Source of the DNA: Cyclobacteriaceae bacterium
GTDB lineage: Bacteria > Bacteroidota > Bacteroidia > Cytophagales > Cyclobacteriaceae
Reading direction: 5' to 3'
Length of the DNA: 12,560 nucleotides
Assembly (NCBI GenBank): GCA_947458795.1
Contig: CANHCD010000033.1
Coordinates: forward strand, 1 to 12,560
The notes beneath the pieces are model-generated. The model did not search any database, had not been told where the DNA came from, and saw only the letters and a list, made by a program, of their open reading frames with translations. The translations under genes were made by a program, and so were the position numbers. Shown here piece by piece: positions 1 through 6,774 of this stretch. Positions within the stretch are counted from its first letter, which is position 1. Every line of letters begins with the position of its first letter.

Positions 1-311
1 ACCACCTCCTCGGGCAAGGCGCCTAGGATTTGAGCCAAAATGGGTTTTGATTTCTTTCTTACGGAATACCAAGGATCTTCCCCATGGAAATACCCGTCCA
101 CCCCCATATTTGCCCAAGCGGCCATCTCCTTTTCCAAGTAGGCTGCTGCGGTTTTTGGCTGTAGACCTAGCGAATTACCACAAAAGTAGAGGGCGTCTTT
201 TCCTTCGATCTTTGGGAAGTGAAAGCGGGACCGAAAATGGGCTAAGGTGTCCATTGCATCCAGTTCTTTAGCAAAAGATTCGTTGTATTGGTAGTTGAGG
301 AAAGGGGTCAT
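1..311 (-). CDS. kynU: Kynureninase, N-terminal part (runs off the left edge)
   Basis: Kynureninase is a cytoplasmic PLP enzyme that cleaves L-kynurenine to anthranilate and alanine, or 3-hydroxykynurenine to 3-hydroxyanthranilate, in tryptophan breakdown and de novo NAD synthesis. Translating the complement from ATG (311-309) gives 103 codons with no stop, beginning MTPFLNYQYNESFAKELDA. The family N-terminus is clear: an acidic helix (FAKELDAMDTLAHFRSRF), then FCGNSLGLQPK near residues 44-54, then WANMGVDGYFHGEDPW near residues 67-82. The PLP lysine and the rest of the enzyme lie outside the window. There is no Shine-Dalgarno sequence, and a -7 motif lies about 33 bases upstream of the start. 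It is divergent from the M19 dipeptidase gene. The family call is secure; which substrate is used cannot be told. Confidence 0.9.
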   Translation of the reverse strand, partial: MTPFLNYQYNESFAKELDAMDTLAHFRSRFHFPKIEGKDALYFCGNSLGLQPKTAAAYLEKEMAAWANMGVDGYFHGEDPWYSVRKKSKPILAQILGALPEEV

Positions 312-343
312 TGTGGGGGGTATTGGGTGTCTATTCTTAAAAT

Positions 344-351
344 CAAAGCTA
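344..351 (-). promoter_or_regulatory. Candidate -7 promoter element for kynU
   Basis: Read on the minus strand this is TAGCTTTG, matching the Bacteroidota -7 consensus TAnnTTTG. It would start transcription roughly 25 bases before the kynU ATG. No TTTG is seen at the usual -33 spacing, so only half of the promoter is supported. Confidence 0.4.
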
Positions 352-354
352 CAG

Positions 355-362
355 TACTTTTG
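355..362 (+). promoter_or_regulatory. Candidate -7 promoter element for the dipeptidase operon
   Basis: TACTTTTG matches TAnnTTTG on the plus strand. It lies 3 bases from the opposed kynU element, and the two together form an imperfect palindrome (344-362). It predicts a 5' leader of about 165 bases before the start at 533, containing the palindrome at 371-394 and the hairpin at 416-432. No -33 element is seen. A promoter closer to 533 is possible (TTAATTTG at 504-511, one mismatch). Confidence 0.35.
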
Positions 363-370
363 TTTGAGTC

Positions 371-394
371 ACCTGAATGTAACTTGTCTCAGGT
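371..394. promoter_or_regulatory. Inverted repeat, possible operator
   Basis: ACCTGA and TCAGGT are perfect 6-base arms separated by 12 bases. The element begins about 8 bases downstream of the plus-strand -7 motif, where a bound dimeric repressor would block transcription. The arms do not extend and the spacer is not symmetric, so chance is a real alternative. Confidence 0.25.
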
Positions 395-415
395 ACAAAC
401 TGAATCAGTTTTTTA

Positions 416-432
416 GAGCCATCCAGTGGCTC
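416..432. other. Small hairpin in the kynU/dipeptidase intergenic region
   Basis: GAGCCA and TGGCTC pair perfectly around a 5-base loop (TCCAG), flanked by T/A-rich DNA on both sides. It is not at the end of any gene. If transcription starts near 368 it would sit in the dipeptidase leader and might be an attenuator or an mRNA-stability element. Only the pairing is observed. Confidence 0.35.
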
Positions 433-532
433 ATTTATTTTCGAAATATACCTACAAAACTGGTTCAAAGTCTTAGTTGGGCTCCCTCGCTGTCCTTTTT
501 TTGGCTTAATTTGCAGCAAGACCCCATCGACT

Positions 533-1519
533 ATGCACTTTCCCGTCGCGGACCTTCATTGTGATTTACTTTCCTTTATGGCCAAGGTTCCAAAGGCAGA
601 TCCCTTTGATCCGGATCAAATTGCTTGTGCTTTTCCTTGGCTAAAGGCCGGCGGGGTACGGGCCCAAGTACTTGCGATCTATACGGATGTGCATCCCGAA
701 AGTATGGAGCTGGCAAGTCGGCAGGCAGACCTTTTTGTAAAGCTTCTTGAAGACCATCCCGAGACGGTTTGCCGCTGGGATGCGGCCTTTCATCAGAAGT
801 TGGAGGCTACCGAGCAACTGGGAATCATTGCTTCCATTGAAAATTCCGCCGGGATTGGTACCCCAACGGCTACTTGGTCTGAAATCTATACCCAGTTTGA
901 TGCTATTTTGGAAAAGGTGGGAAAGCTCGCCTACATCAGCCTCACGCACCATACCGAAAATCGTTTTGGAGGGGGCAACTATACGGAAGGAATTGGTTTA
1001 AAAGAGGATGGAAAGAGGCTGCTCGACTACCTAGCGGGCAAGCGAATTCCAGTAGATCTTTCCCACACCTCAGACTTGTTGGCGGAGGGGATTTTACAGC
1101 ACATCGACCGGCATCATTTGCCCATTCCCATTCTGGCTAGCCACTCCAATTTTCGGAGGATTTGGGACCATAAGCGAAATTTGACAGACGAATTTGCCCA
1201 AGAGATCATTCATCGAGGAGGGATCATTGGGGTCAATTTTCTTCGTGCCTTTTTGGATAGTGAGCAGCCAGAAAGACTATTTGAACACATCATCTATGGC
1301 TCCAAACTCAATGAAGAGGCCATCGCCTTCGGGGCAGACTTTTTTTACACCCAAGATTTCCCAGACCCAAGCCGTCACCCGATTTATTTTCCCTTGGCGG
1401 AAAATGCAAGCAAATACCCCAGCATCCTAGCTCACCTGAGTAAGGAGCTGTCGGAAGGGCAGCTTCGGAAATTGGCCTATGAAAATGTGTTTCGCTTTTA
1501 CCAAAATCTCTGGAGCTGA
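533..1519 (+). CDS. Membrane dipeptidase-like protein (peptidase family M19)
   Basis: M19 (renal dipeptidase) enzymes are binuclear zinc TIM-barrel hydrolases that cleave dipeptides, often including L-D or D-configured ones. The expected metal ligands are in order: HxD at H9/D11 (DLHCDLL), bridging E103 (SIENSAG), H178 (VDLSHTS) and H204 (LASHSNFR), followed by the RNLTDE segment (R215) and the late Asp D269 (AFGADFF). At 328 residues it is near the short end for the family. It has no signal peptide or lipobox, so it should be cytoplasmic. ATG 533 is chosen because the HxD motif starts only eight residues later, as in relatives. Its stop overlaps the next gene's start (TGATG, 1517-1521), so the two are probably translationally coupled. 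Natural substrate unknown. Confidence 0.88.
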   Translation: MHFPVADLHCDLLSFMAKVPKADPFDPDQIACAFPWLKAGGVRAQVLAIYTDVHPESMELASRQADLFVKLLEDHPETVCRWDAAFHQKLEATEQLGIIASIENSAGIGTPTATWSEIYTQFDAILEKVGKLAYISLTHHTENRFGGGNYTEGIGLKEDGKRLLDYLAGKRIPVDLSHTSDLLAEGILQHIDRHHLPIPILASHSNFRRIWDHKRNLTDEFAQEIIHRGGIIGVNFLRAFLDSEQPERLFEHIIYGSKLNEEAIAFGADFFYTQDFPDPSRHPIYFPLAENASKYPSILAHLSKELSEGQLRKLAYENVFRFYQNLWS

Positions 1520-2133
1520 TGTCTAGCCACCACTTTGTCAAGGAACAGCAGGAGCCTGCCGTATTTATCTTGGAGGTAGAGGGAATCTCCTTTGAAACGG
1601 TTGCCCCACTCCTCGAATGGTCCCCAACCCTCCTGGTCGCTCAAGAAGCGGTGGAGGTAGTACTCAGTTGGGGGATAAAAATCGATGTGGTTTTGGGCAC
1701 TTTAGAATTCCAAAATGAAAATATGCACTTACTTGAAGAGCAGTATCCCCTTCGATTTTTGACAGTTTCGTCCTTAACTACATTGGAGGAAGGCATCCAT
1801 TATCTTTTGGCTTCCCAGCACAAAGGAGTGCATTTGGTGGGTTTTGATCACCAAAAGCACCAGGAATTGGAAGAAAAGATTCATCACCTAGATCTTACCT
1901 TGTTGGATGGGGATTGGAAATACTACCCGGTGAAAGGAGGGAAGTTTTCCAAGTGGTTTGCTGCTGCTGAAATCCGCCTTTTGGCTTCCGAAAATCAGCC
2001 GATGGAAGTGTCCAATGCCGAAGGATCCTTGCTTTTTCCCGTTTGCTACTTGACTCAATTGGAGATCCCTGAAGGCATTTCTACCTTTTCCAGTTCGGGT
2101 ATTTTTTGGATCGGAGAGCGGGTACGGGTTTAG
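1519..2133 (+). CDS. Uncharacterised protein resembling a degenerate thiamine pyrophosphokinase
   Basis: 204 residues, no signal peptide or membrane segment. The architecture resembles thiamine pyrophosphokinase (TPK). The segment at about 37-65 (LLVAQEAVEVVLSWGIKIDVV then LGTLEF) lines up with the TPK pattern of a DGG turn, a helix, GxxPD and GDFDS. The segment near 87-107 (TTLEEGIHYLLASQHKGVHL) resembles the TPK helix/strand after the catalytic Asp. The C-terminal FSSSGIFWIGE resembles the TPK beta-domain end. However, the acidic metal and substrate residues are mostly lost: QEA replaces DGG and GTLEF replaces GDFDS. If the homology is right it is probably not an active TPK. It is coupled to the M19 dipeptidase gene by a 1-base overlap, so the two proteins may act together. 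The fold assignment comes from pattern reading only; a plain hypothetical protein is the alternative. Confidence 0.5.
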   Translation: MSSHHFVKEQQEPAVFILEVEGISFETVAPLLEWSPTLLVAQEAVEVVLSWGIKIDVVLGTLEFQNENMHLLEEQYPLRFLTVSSLTTLEEGIHYLLASQHKGVHLVGFDHQKHQELEEKIHHLDLTLLDGDWKYYPVKGGKFSKWFAAAEIRLLASENQPMEVSNAEGSLLFPVCYLTQLEIPEGISTFSSSGIFWIGERVRV

Positions 2134-2338
2134 ACTTTTCTTTTAGCCATTTTAGAAAAAAACCACACACAATAGTTTTATTTAGTACCCATACCTCAAG
2201 TTTGAAGTCAACCTTTAGGCCCTTCCTTTTTTTCTATGTGCCTCCTAGGCGGTTCAATTTTTAAGGAGTTGAACTACTAAATTCTTGGTTGCTGCTTATG
2301 AAGTATTTTGCTCTAAATTCCAGTGACAGGTTATTGTG

Positions 2339-2794
2339 CTAGTATGAAATACCAAATCGAAGCCAATGCCGAACGCCGAATACCAAGTGTTGAATGTCGA
2401 AGTAATCGAAAGCCCGATCTATACTCAATTCTGGATCTTGCATTTCATCCAATCGTTCTGCTGCTACCTGTGCAAGCCATAGTTTAAAAGGCTCAGCTTT
2501 GGGAGATGGAATGGATTGGATTAAACGAAAAAGCTGTTCGGTGTTTGCAACATCTGTATTGTAGAACTTTCCATCTGCTGATTGCATTTTCAGTTGTCCG
2601 ATTTTTTCGGACAACTCACTTCCTTCTTTCTTTAGTTTGGTTTTTAGGTCGCTCCAATACTTTCTTGGTCGATCTGTTTCGGTAAGTATTTCTATTACAT
2701 CCACAATAGAGATATACCATTTCTCTTGTTCGGCATCCCAAATGCTGCGCACTTCCTTTTCTTCAAACAGTTTGATGGCAGTCTCTTTGGTCAT
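2339..2794 (-). CDS. Bro-N domain protein, probably truncated
   Basis: Residues 1-128 match the Bro-N (phage/baculovirus antirepressor-type) family common in bacterial genomes: TKETAIKLFEEKEVR, AEQEKWYISIVDVIEILT, LKMQSADGKFYNTDVANTEQ and RLIQSIPSPKAEPFKLWLA, then DPELSIDRA. Relatives I recall continue for roughly another 130-150 residues (helix GYSxEWINxRL and onward). Here the match stops at about residue 128, and the last 23 residues (FDYFDIQHLVFG onward) are encoded by a degenerate heptad repeat, ending at TAG 2341-2339. It is therefore probably a 3'-truncated remnant, though the frame is open. It starts 18 bases after the glpF stop on the same strand with no terminator between, so it may be transcribed with the glp operon. 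DNA binding is inferred from the family only. Confidence 0.75.
   Translation of the reverse strand: MTKETAIKLFEEKEVRSIWDAEQEKWYISIVDVIEILTETDRPRKYWSDLKTKLKKEGSELSEKIGQLKMQSADGKFYNTDVANTEQLFRLIQSIPSPKAEPFKLWLAQVAAERLDEMQDPELSIDRAFDYFDIQHLVFGVRHWLRFGISY
2345..2410 (-). repeat. Degenerate heptad repeat (RYATTCG-like) at the 3' end of the Bro-N gene
   Basis: On the minus strand five consecutive 7-base units are visible at 2397-2363: ACATTCA, ACACTTG, GTATTCG, GCGTTCG, GCATTGG. Related TTCGA and GGTATTTC fragments lie on either side. The unit is not a multiple of three, so the encoded peptide is not repetitive. The repeat starts exactly where Bro-N homology ends, which suggests it marks the truncation or recombination junction. 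Confidence 0.6.
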
Positions 2795-2812
2795 GGTCTA
2801 CTCGAGTTTACA

Positions 2813-3547
2813 CTAATTTCCTACCACAAGAAATAATCCTGCAGCCAAAAGCGCACCTAGGATAGGGCCTACTACAGGAACCCATGCATAGCCCCAATCC
2901 GAATCTCCCTTGCCTGTGATGGGCAAGAGTTGATGCATGATTCTAGGGCCAAGGTCACGGGCAGGATTGATGGCGTAGCCGGTGGTGCCTCCTAAGGCCA
3001 AGCCGATGCCCCAAACCAATAAGGTAACCGGAAGCGCACCGATGGAACCTAATCCAACTGGGGTTTTGGGGTCTCCTTCAAGTTCAGCTCCCGCGATGTA
3101 CAGAATAACAAAGACCAGTACAAAAGTGCCGAGCGCTTCAGAGAGTACACTGGTTGAGAAATTCCGTACCGTTGGGTCTGTACAAAAGACGCCTCTTTTC
3201 AATCCAGGATCATCCGTCATGTCAAAATGGTGTCTGTACATCGCCCAGGCCAATCCCGAACCGAGCATCGCCCCGCCAAATTGTGCTAAAATGTACCCTG
3301 GAGCCAATGCCCAGTCAAATTTGCCCACAGCAGCCAATCCAATCGTCACTGCAGGGTTAAGATGCGCTCCGCTGGAAGGCCCAGCGATGACTACTCCACA
3401 AAACACGGCAAATGCCCATGCCGTGGTGATGGCGATGAGTCCGCCCCCATTTCCTTTGGTGCCGGGCAAGATCACATTGGCAACTACGCCTGTTCCTAAA
3501 AGAAGCACTACTGCGGTGCCGATAAATTCTGCTACTAGTGGATTCAT
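2813..3547 (-). CDS. glpF: Glycerol uptake facilitator (MIP/aquaglyceroporin family)
   Basis: GlpF is an inner-membrane channel that lets glycerol diffuse in. The 244-residue protein is strongly hydrophobic, with about six membrane helices and the two half-helix loops: SGAHLNPAVTIG (NPA at 64-66) and GYAINPARDLGPR (NPA at 194-196). The Asp after the second NPAR (D198) is the mark of glycerol facilitators rather than water-only aquaporins. Both halves begin with the usual glutamate helix (AEFIGTA near residue 6; SEALGTF near residue 136). The start ATG (3547-3545) overlaps the glpK stop as ATGA, so translation is probably coupled to the kinase that traps the incoming glycerol. TAG stop at 2815-2813. 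Confidence 0.95.
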   Translation of the reverse strand: MNPLVAEFIGTAVVLLLGTGVVANVILPGTKGNGGGLIAITTAWAFAVFCGVVIAGPSSGAHLNPAVTIGLAAVGKFDWALAPGYILAQFGGAMLGSGLAWAMYRHHFDMTDDPGLKRGVFCTDPTVRNFSTSVLSEALGTFVLVFVILYIAGAELEGDPKTPVGLGSIGALPVTLLVWGIGLALGGTTGYAINPARDLGPRIMHQLLPITGKGDSDWGYAWVPVVGPILGALLAAGLFLVVGN

Positions 3548-5043
3548 TCTTCCCAGTTTTTAGTTCGTTCAACTGCTTTATGCCAAAAATGTACTAATTT
3601 TTCTCGTTTGCTGTCCTCCATCGCTGGAGAAAAGGTCTTGTCTGGCTGCCATAATTTTTGGAGTTCTTCCTGATTTTTCCAGAAGCCTACTGCCAAGCCA
3701 GCCAAAAATGCGGCGCCCAGTGCCGTGGTCTCAATAATCATGGGACGCTTGATTTCACAATTCAACAGGTCACTTTGAAACTGCATCAGAAAGTTATTGG
3801 CGGTGGCCCCACCATCTACGCGGAGCTCTTGCGTGGGCTTGCCCGAGTCCTTTTCCATGGCCTTCAGCACATCAAAGACCTGGTAAGCGACGGCCTCCAG
3901 GGCGGCTCGGGTGAAATGTGCCGTGGTCGTGCCTCGGGTAATTCCAAAATAGGCTCCTCGGGCCAGCTGATCCCAGTGCGGTGCACCCAATCCAGCAAGC
4001 GCAGGAACGAAATAAACTCCATCGTTACCAGAGACGCTGGTGGCCAGCTTTTCGGTTTCCTTGGCATCGGCAAACAACTTCAACCCATCTCGAAGCCATT
4101 GGATGGCTGCTCCTCCGATAAATACCGACCCTTCTAGGGCGTAGTTGATTTCATTCCCAATCTTCCAAGCCACTGTAGTAAGGAGCTGATTTTGGGAGCG
4201 AACAGCTACTTTTCCAGTATTCATCACCAGAAAGCAACCGGTTCCATAGGTAGTTTTGGCCATGCCCGGCTGGGTACAAAGCTGCCCAAAAAGTGCTGCC
4301 TGCTGATCACCGGCCACGCCGGCAATTGGGATTTTGGTGTTGAGCACATCTCCTGCCGTCTCGGTGAATACCTCACTACAGCTTTTTACCTCTGGGAGCA
4401 TTGAAGCAGGAATGTTGAACAAGGCCAGCAGCTCCTGATCCCATTGTTGGGTATGAATATTGAAAATCAGCGTGCGGCTTGCATTGGTGATGTCGGTAAG
4501 GTGGCTTTTTCCAGCGGTCAACTTCCAGATCAGCCAGCTGTCAACCGTTCCAAAAGCCAATTCTCCCGCTTCTGCGCGCTGCTGAGCACCTTCGACATGA
4601 TCGAGAATCCATCGGATTTTGGTGGCAGAAAAATAGGCGTCGATGACTAAGCCTGTTTTTTCAGCGATTTTGTTGGTCACCCCTTTTTCTTTGAGCGCAT
4701 CACAATAGGCTGCAGTGCGGCGGTCCTGCCAGACAATCGCATTGTAGAGGGCCTTGCCCGTCTTCCGGTCCCACACAATGGTGGTCTCTCGCTGATTGGT
4801 GATGCCGATGGCAGCTATCTGGTCTGGACGAATCGATTTTTGGAGTAGGGTCTCTACCAGTACGGTGGACTGGCTGGACCAGATTTCTTCTGGATCATGT
4901 TCCACCCAGCCCTGCTGGGGGAAAAATTGAGTAAATTCCTTTTGAGCGAGGGAAACAATTTCTCCTTTTTGATTGAAAATCAAGGCTCGGGAACTGGTAG
5001 TGCCTTGGTCTAAGGCTAAAATATAGGGTTTGTCAACAGGCAT
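3544..5043 (-). CDS. glpK: Glycerol kinase
   Basis: GlpK phosphorylates glycerol with ATP to sn-glycerol 3-phosphate in the cytoplasm, trapping it in the cell. The 499-residue length is nearly that of the E. coli enzyme. The FGGY kinase landmarks are present: N-terminal phosphate loop ALDQGTTSSRALIF (10-23), glycerol-binding NQRET (R85, E86) and NAIVWQDRRT (101-110), catalytic Asp in AGVAGDQQAALFG (D246), the ATP-binding YGTGCFLVMNTG (266-277), and the C-terminal ELRVDGGATANNFLMQFQSD (406-425). The ATG at 5043-5041 lies 34 bases downstream of the glpD stop; the gene overlaps glpF by 4 bases. The order is glpD-glpK-glpF on one strand. No GlpR-type regulator gene is in the window. Confidence 0.97.
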   Translation of the reverse strand: MPVDKPYILALDQGTTSSRALIFNQKGEIVSLAQKEFTQFFPQQGWVEHDPEEIWSSQSTVLVETLLQKSIRPDQIAAIGITNQRETTIVWDRKTGKALYNAIVWQDRRTAAYCDALKEKGVTNKIAEKTGLVIDAYFSATKIRWILDHVEGAQQRAEAGELAFGTVDSWLIWKLTAGKSHLTDITNASRTLIFNIHTQQWDQELLALFNIPASMLPEVKSCSEVFTETAGDVLNTKIPIAGVAGDQQAALFGQLCTQPGMAKTTYGTGCFLVMNTGKVAVRSQNQLLTTVAWKIGNEINYALEGSVFIGGAAIQWLRDGLKLFADAKETEKLATSVSGNDGVYFVPALAGLGAPHWDQLARGAYFGITRGTTTAHFTRAALEAVAYQVFDVLKAMEKDSGKPTQELRVDGGATANNFLMQFQSDLLNCEIKRPMIIETTALGAAFLAGLAVGFWKNQEELQKLWQPDKTFSPAMEDSKREKLVHFWHKAVERTKNWEE

Positions 5044-5077
5044 TTTGGGCGATTGGGTTGGTAATGTTGGTTTGAAT

Positions 5078-6646
5078 TTAGTGTTTCGAAATCAAATACT
5101 TTGCAGCGATCTTTCTAAAATTAAGTAATTCAGTGGTAATCCAGTCCTCCTCCTTGTGGAGTACCCCAGCCATGGTTCGGGCCACAGTTTCTGCAGAGGC
5201 CAACGCGGCTTCTGGGTCCAGGATGAGCATTCGGATTCTCCGAGAAAGTACATCTTCTACCGTGAGGGCCATTTCCTGCTCGCAGGCCCAGACCACCTCG
5301 GCTAGAATATTCGGGAACTGGGGATGGATGCGTTCCTGCCAATTGGAATTTTGGTTCGCCAGGGCTTTGATTTTTTCGGCATCCGAACCATATATACCCC
5401 AGTGTCCGGCAGGAAGGGTTGCTGTCCAGCCGTGAATTTTCTGGGTAGAGGTCTTGCTTTTTGGGAGGACTTGGCCAGTGATACGGGTAAAATAAGCAAC
5501 CGTATCTTCTCCCATTTTTCGGAAGGTGGTCCACTTCCCTCCAATTAGTGATACTAGTCCACTCGGAGAGACAATGACTTTATGAGATCGGGAGATTTCC
5601 TTGGTTTTTGTACTTCCTTCCTCTGGTCTAGCAAGTGGACGAAGGCCAGCAAAAACTGCTTGTACATCCGTTCGTGTAGGCTTTCTAGTCAAATAGGTCC
5701 CTGCTGTTTCCAACACAAAGTCAATTTCCTGCTGTAGAGCTTCTGGCTCTAGCTTGGGCTTCTCTCGAATGGTATCTGTAGTGCCAAGCAAGAGTTTATT
5801 GTGCCAAGGGACTCCAAAAAGCACGCGCCCATCCTTGGTTTTGGGGATCATCAGCGCATCTGTTCCTCCCAAGAATTCCAGGTCCAGGATCAGGTGGATT
5901 CCTTGACTGGGTTGGATCGTCTTGGAGGCACTTGGGTTGTCGAGTTGCAGGATTTTATCCGCAAAGACGCCCGTGGCATTGACAATCATTTTAGCTTGGA
6001 TTTGAAGGTTTTCCTTTTGATTTATGTCCTGAACTTTCAGTCCAATGAGTTTGCCAGTAGGGTCTTTGCTGAGTCCAGTGACTTTGGCGTAGTTGAGTAG
6101 GCAAGCCCCGAGTTCCTCGGCTGTTTGTGCAAGGTGGATGGCAAGTCTAGCATCGTCAAACTGTCCGTCGTAGTAGCAAACTGCTCCTTGGAGCCTGTCG
6201 GTTTGAAGATGGGGGAGGCGTAAAAGGGTTTCTTCCTTGGAGATAAATTTGGAGGGGCCGAGGTTGAGGCTGCCGGCCATCCAGTCGTAGAGTTTCAGCC
6301 CGATGCTGTATTGAATTCTGTCCCACCAGGAATAAATAGGAATGAGGAAGGACTGTTTGTGGGTCAGGTGTGGGGCGTTTTTAAGCAAGAGCCCACGCTC
6401 TTTAAGTGCTTCAAACACTAGGGAGAGTTGTCCCTGTGCCAAGTAGCGCACCCCGCCATGAATCAATTTGGTGCTTCTGCTGGAAGTGCCTTTTGCAAAG
6501 TCGGCCTTTTCAAAAAGTGCAACAGATAGGCCTCTTGAGACTGCATCCAAGGCCACACCCAAGCCCGAGGCTCCACCTCCGATGACGGCGATGTCCCAGA
6601 TTTTGGTTTTGTCTTGCAGCTGCTGCAGGTTTTTTTCTCGATTCAT
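5078..6646 (-). CDS. glpD: Aerobic-type glycerol-3-phosphate dehydrogenase (FAD)
   Basis: GlpD oxidises sn-glycerol 3-phosphate to dihydroxyacetone phosphate at the inner membrane and passes electrons to quinone. With the ATG at 6646-6644 it has 522 residues. Seen in order: FAD Rossmann motif VIGGGASGLG (21-30), FAD-contacting GTSSRSTKLIHGGVRYL (53-69), YDGQFDDARLA (159-169), NATG (223-226), and SLIGGKWTTFRKMGED (366-381), followed by the C-terminal helical DAO_C domain. A longer frame opens at a TTG (6688), but the extra 14 residues do not resemble the family and would start only 23 bases from the upstream terminator, so the ATG is preferred. First gene of the glp operon. Its promoter should lie in the about 65 bases between the start and the terminator; no clean TAnnTTTG is there (nearest is TACATTTC on the minus strand, 6664-6671). 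Confidence 0.95.
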   Translation of the reverse strand: MNREKNLQQLQDKTKIWDIAVIGGGASGLGVALDAVSRGLSVALFEKADFAKGTSSRSTKLIHGGVRYLAQGQLSLVFEALKERGLLLKNAPHLTHKQSFLIPIYSWWDRIQYSIGLKLYDWMAGSLNLGPSKFISKEETLLRLPHLQTDRLQGAVCYYDGQFDDARLAIHLAQTAEELGACLLNYAKVTGLSKDPTGKLIGLKVQDINQKENLQIQAKMIVNATGVFADKILQLDNPSASKTIQPSQGIHLILDLEFLGGTDALMIPKTKDGRVLFGVPWHNKLLLGTTDTIREKPKLEPEALQQEIDFVLETAGTYLTRKPTRTDVQAVFAGLRPLARPEEGSTKTKEISRSHKVIVSPSGLVSLIGGKWTTFRKMGEDTVAYFTRITGQVLPKSKTSTQKIHGWTATLPAGHWGIYGSDAEKIKALANQNSNWQERIHPQFPNILAEVVWACEQEMALTVEDVLSRRIRMLILDPEAALASAETVARTMAGVLHKEEDWITTELLNFRKIAAKYLISKH

Positions 6647-6710
6647 GCGTTTGACCCCTACACGAAATGTACTCAGGAAAGGGGACAAAAAGAAGGGGAA
6701 GGAAAGCGCC

Positions 6711-6741
6711 TAAAAAAAACAGCAAGGCAAAAGCCTTGCTG
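6711..6741 (-). terminator. Rho-independent terminator of the histidine phosphatase gene
   Basis: A perfect 9-base stem (CAGCAAGGC / GCCTTGCTG, 6720-6728 with 6733-6741) closes an AAAA loop (TTTT on the minus strand). On the minus strand it is followed directly by eight T residues (6719-6712). It lies 34 bases beyond the stop of the 6775-7272 gene and separates that gene from the glp operon. This is the clearest terminator in the window. Confidence 0.92.
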
Positions 6742-6774
6742 GTGTCTTAAGAACTACCGTAAAAATGGCGTGGC

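Noticed and set aside
295..564. Plus-strand 89-residue open frame across the kynU/dipeptidase intergenic region
   Set aside because: It overlaps the kynU start and runs out of frame into the dipeptidase gene, with low-complexity composition and no recognisable motif.
2252..2274. Inverted repeat GTTCAA / TTGAAC in the gap between the TPK-like and Bro-N genes
   Set aside because: An 11-base loop, AT-rich short stem and no T-run on either strand; not convincing as a terminator. The remainder of 2134-2338 holds nothing I can support.
2982..3563. Plus-strand 193-residue open frame opposite glpF
   Set aside because: A shadow of glpF on the opposite strand: Pro/Ser/Thr-rich, no family resemblance, while the minus-strand frame has all GlpF motifs.
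3658..4137. Plus-strand 159-residue open frame opposite glpK
   Set aside because: Antisense shadow of the well-supported glycerol kinase gene.
6646..6688. Longer GlpD starting at TTG 6688
   Set aside because: The additional 14 residues are not family-like, the codon is a weaker start and it lies very close to the upstream terminator.
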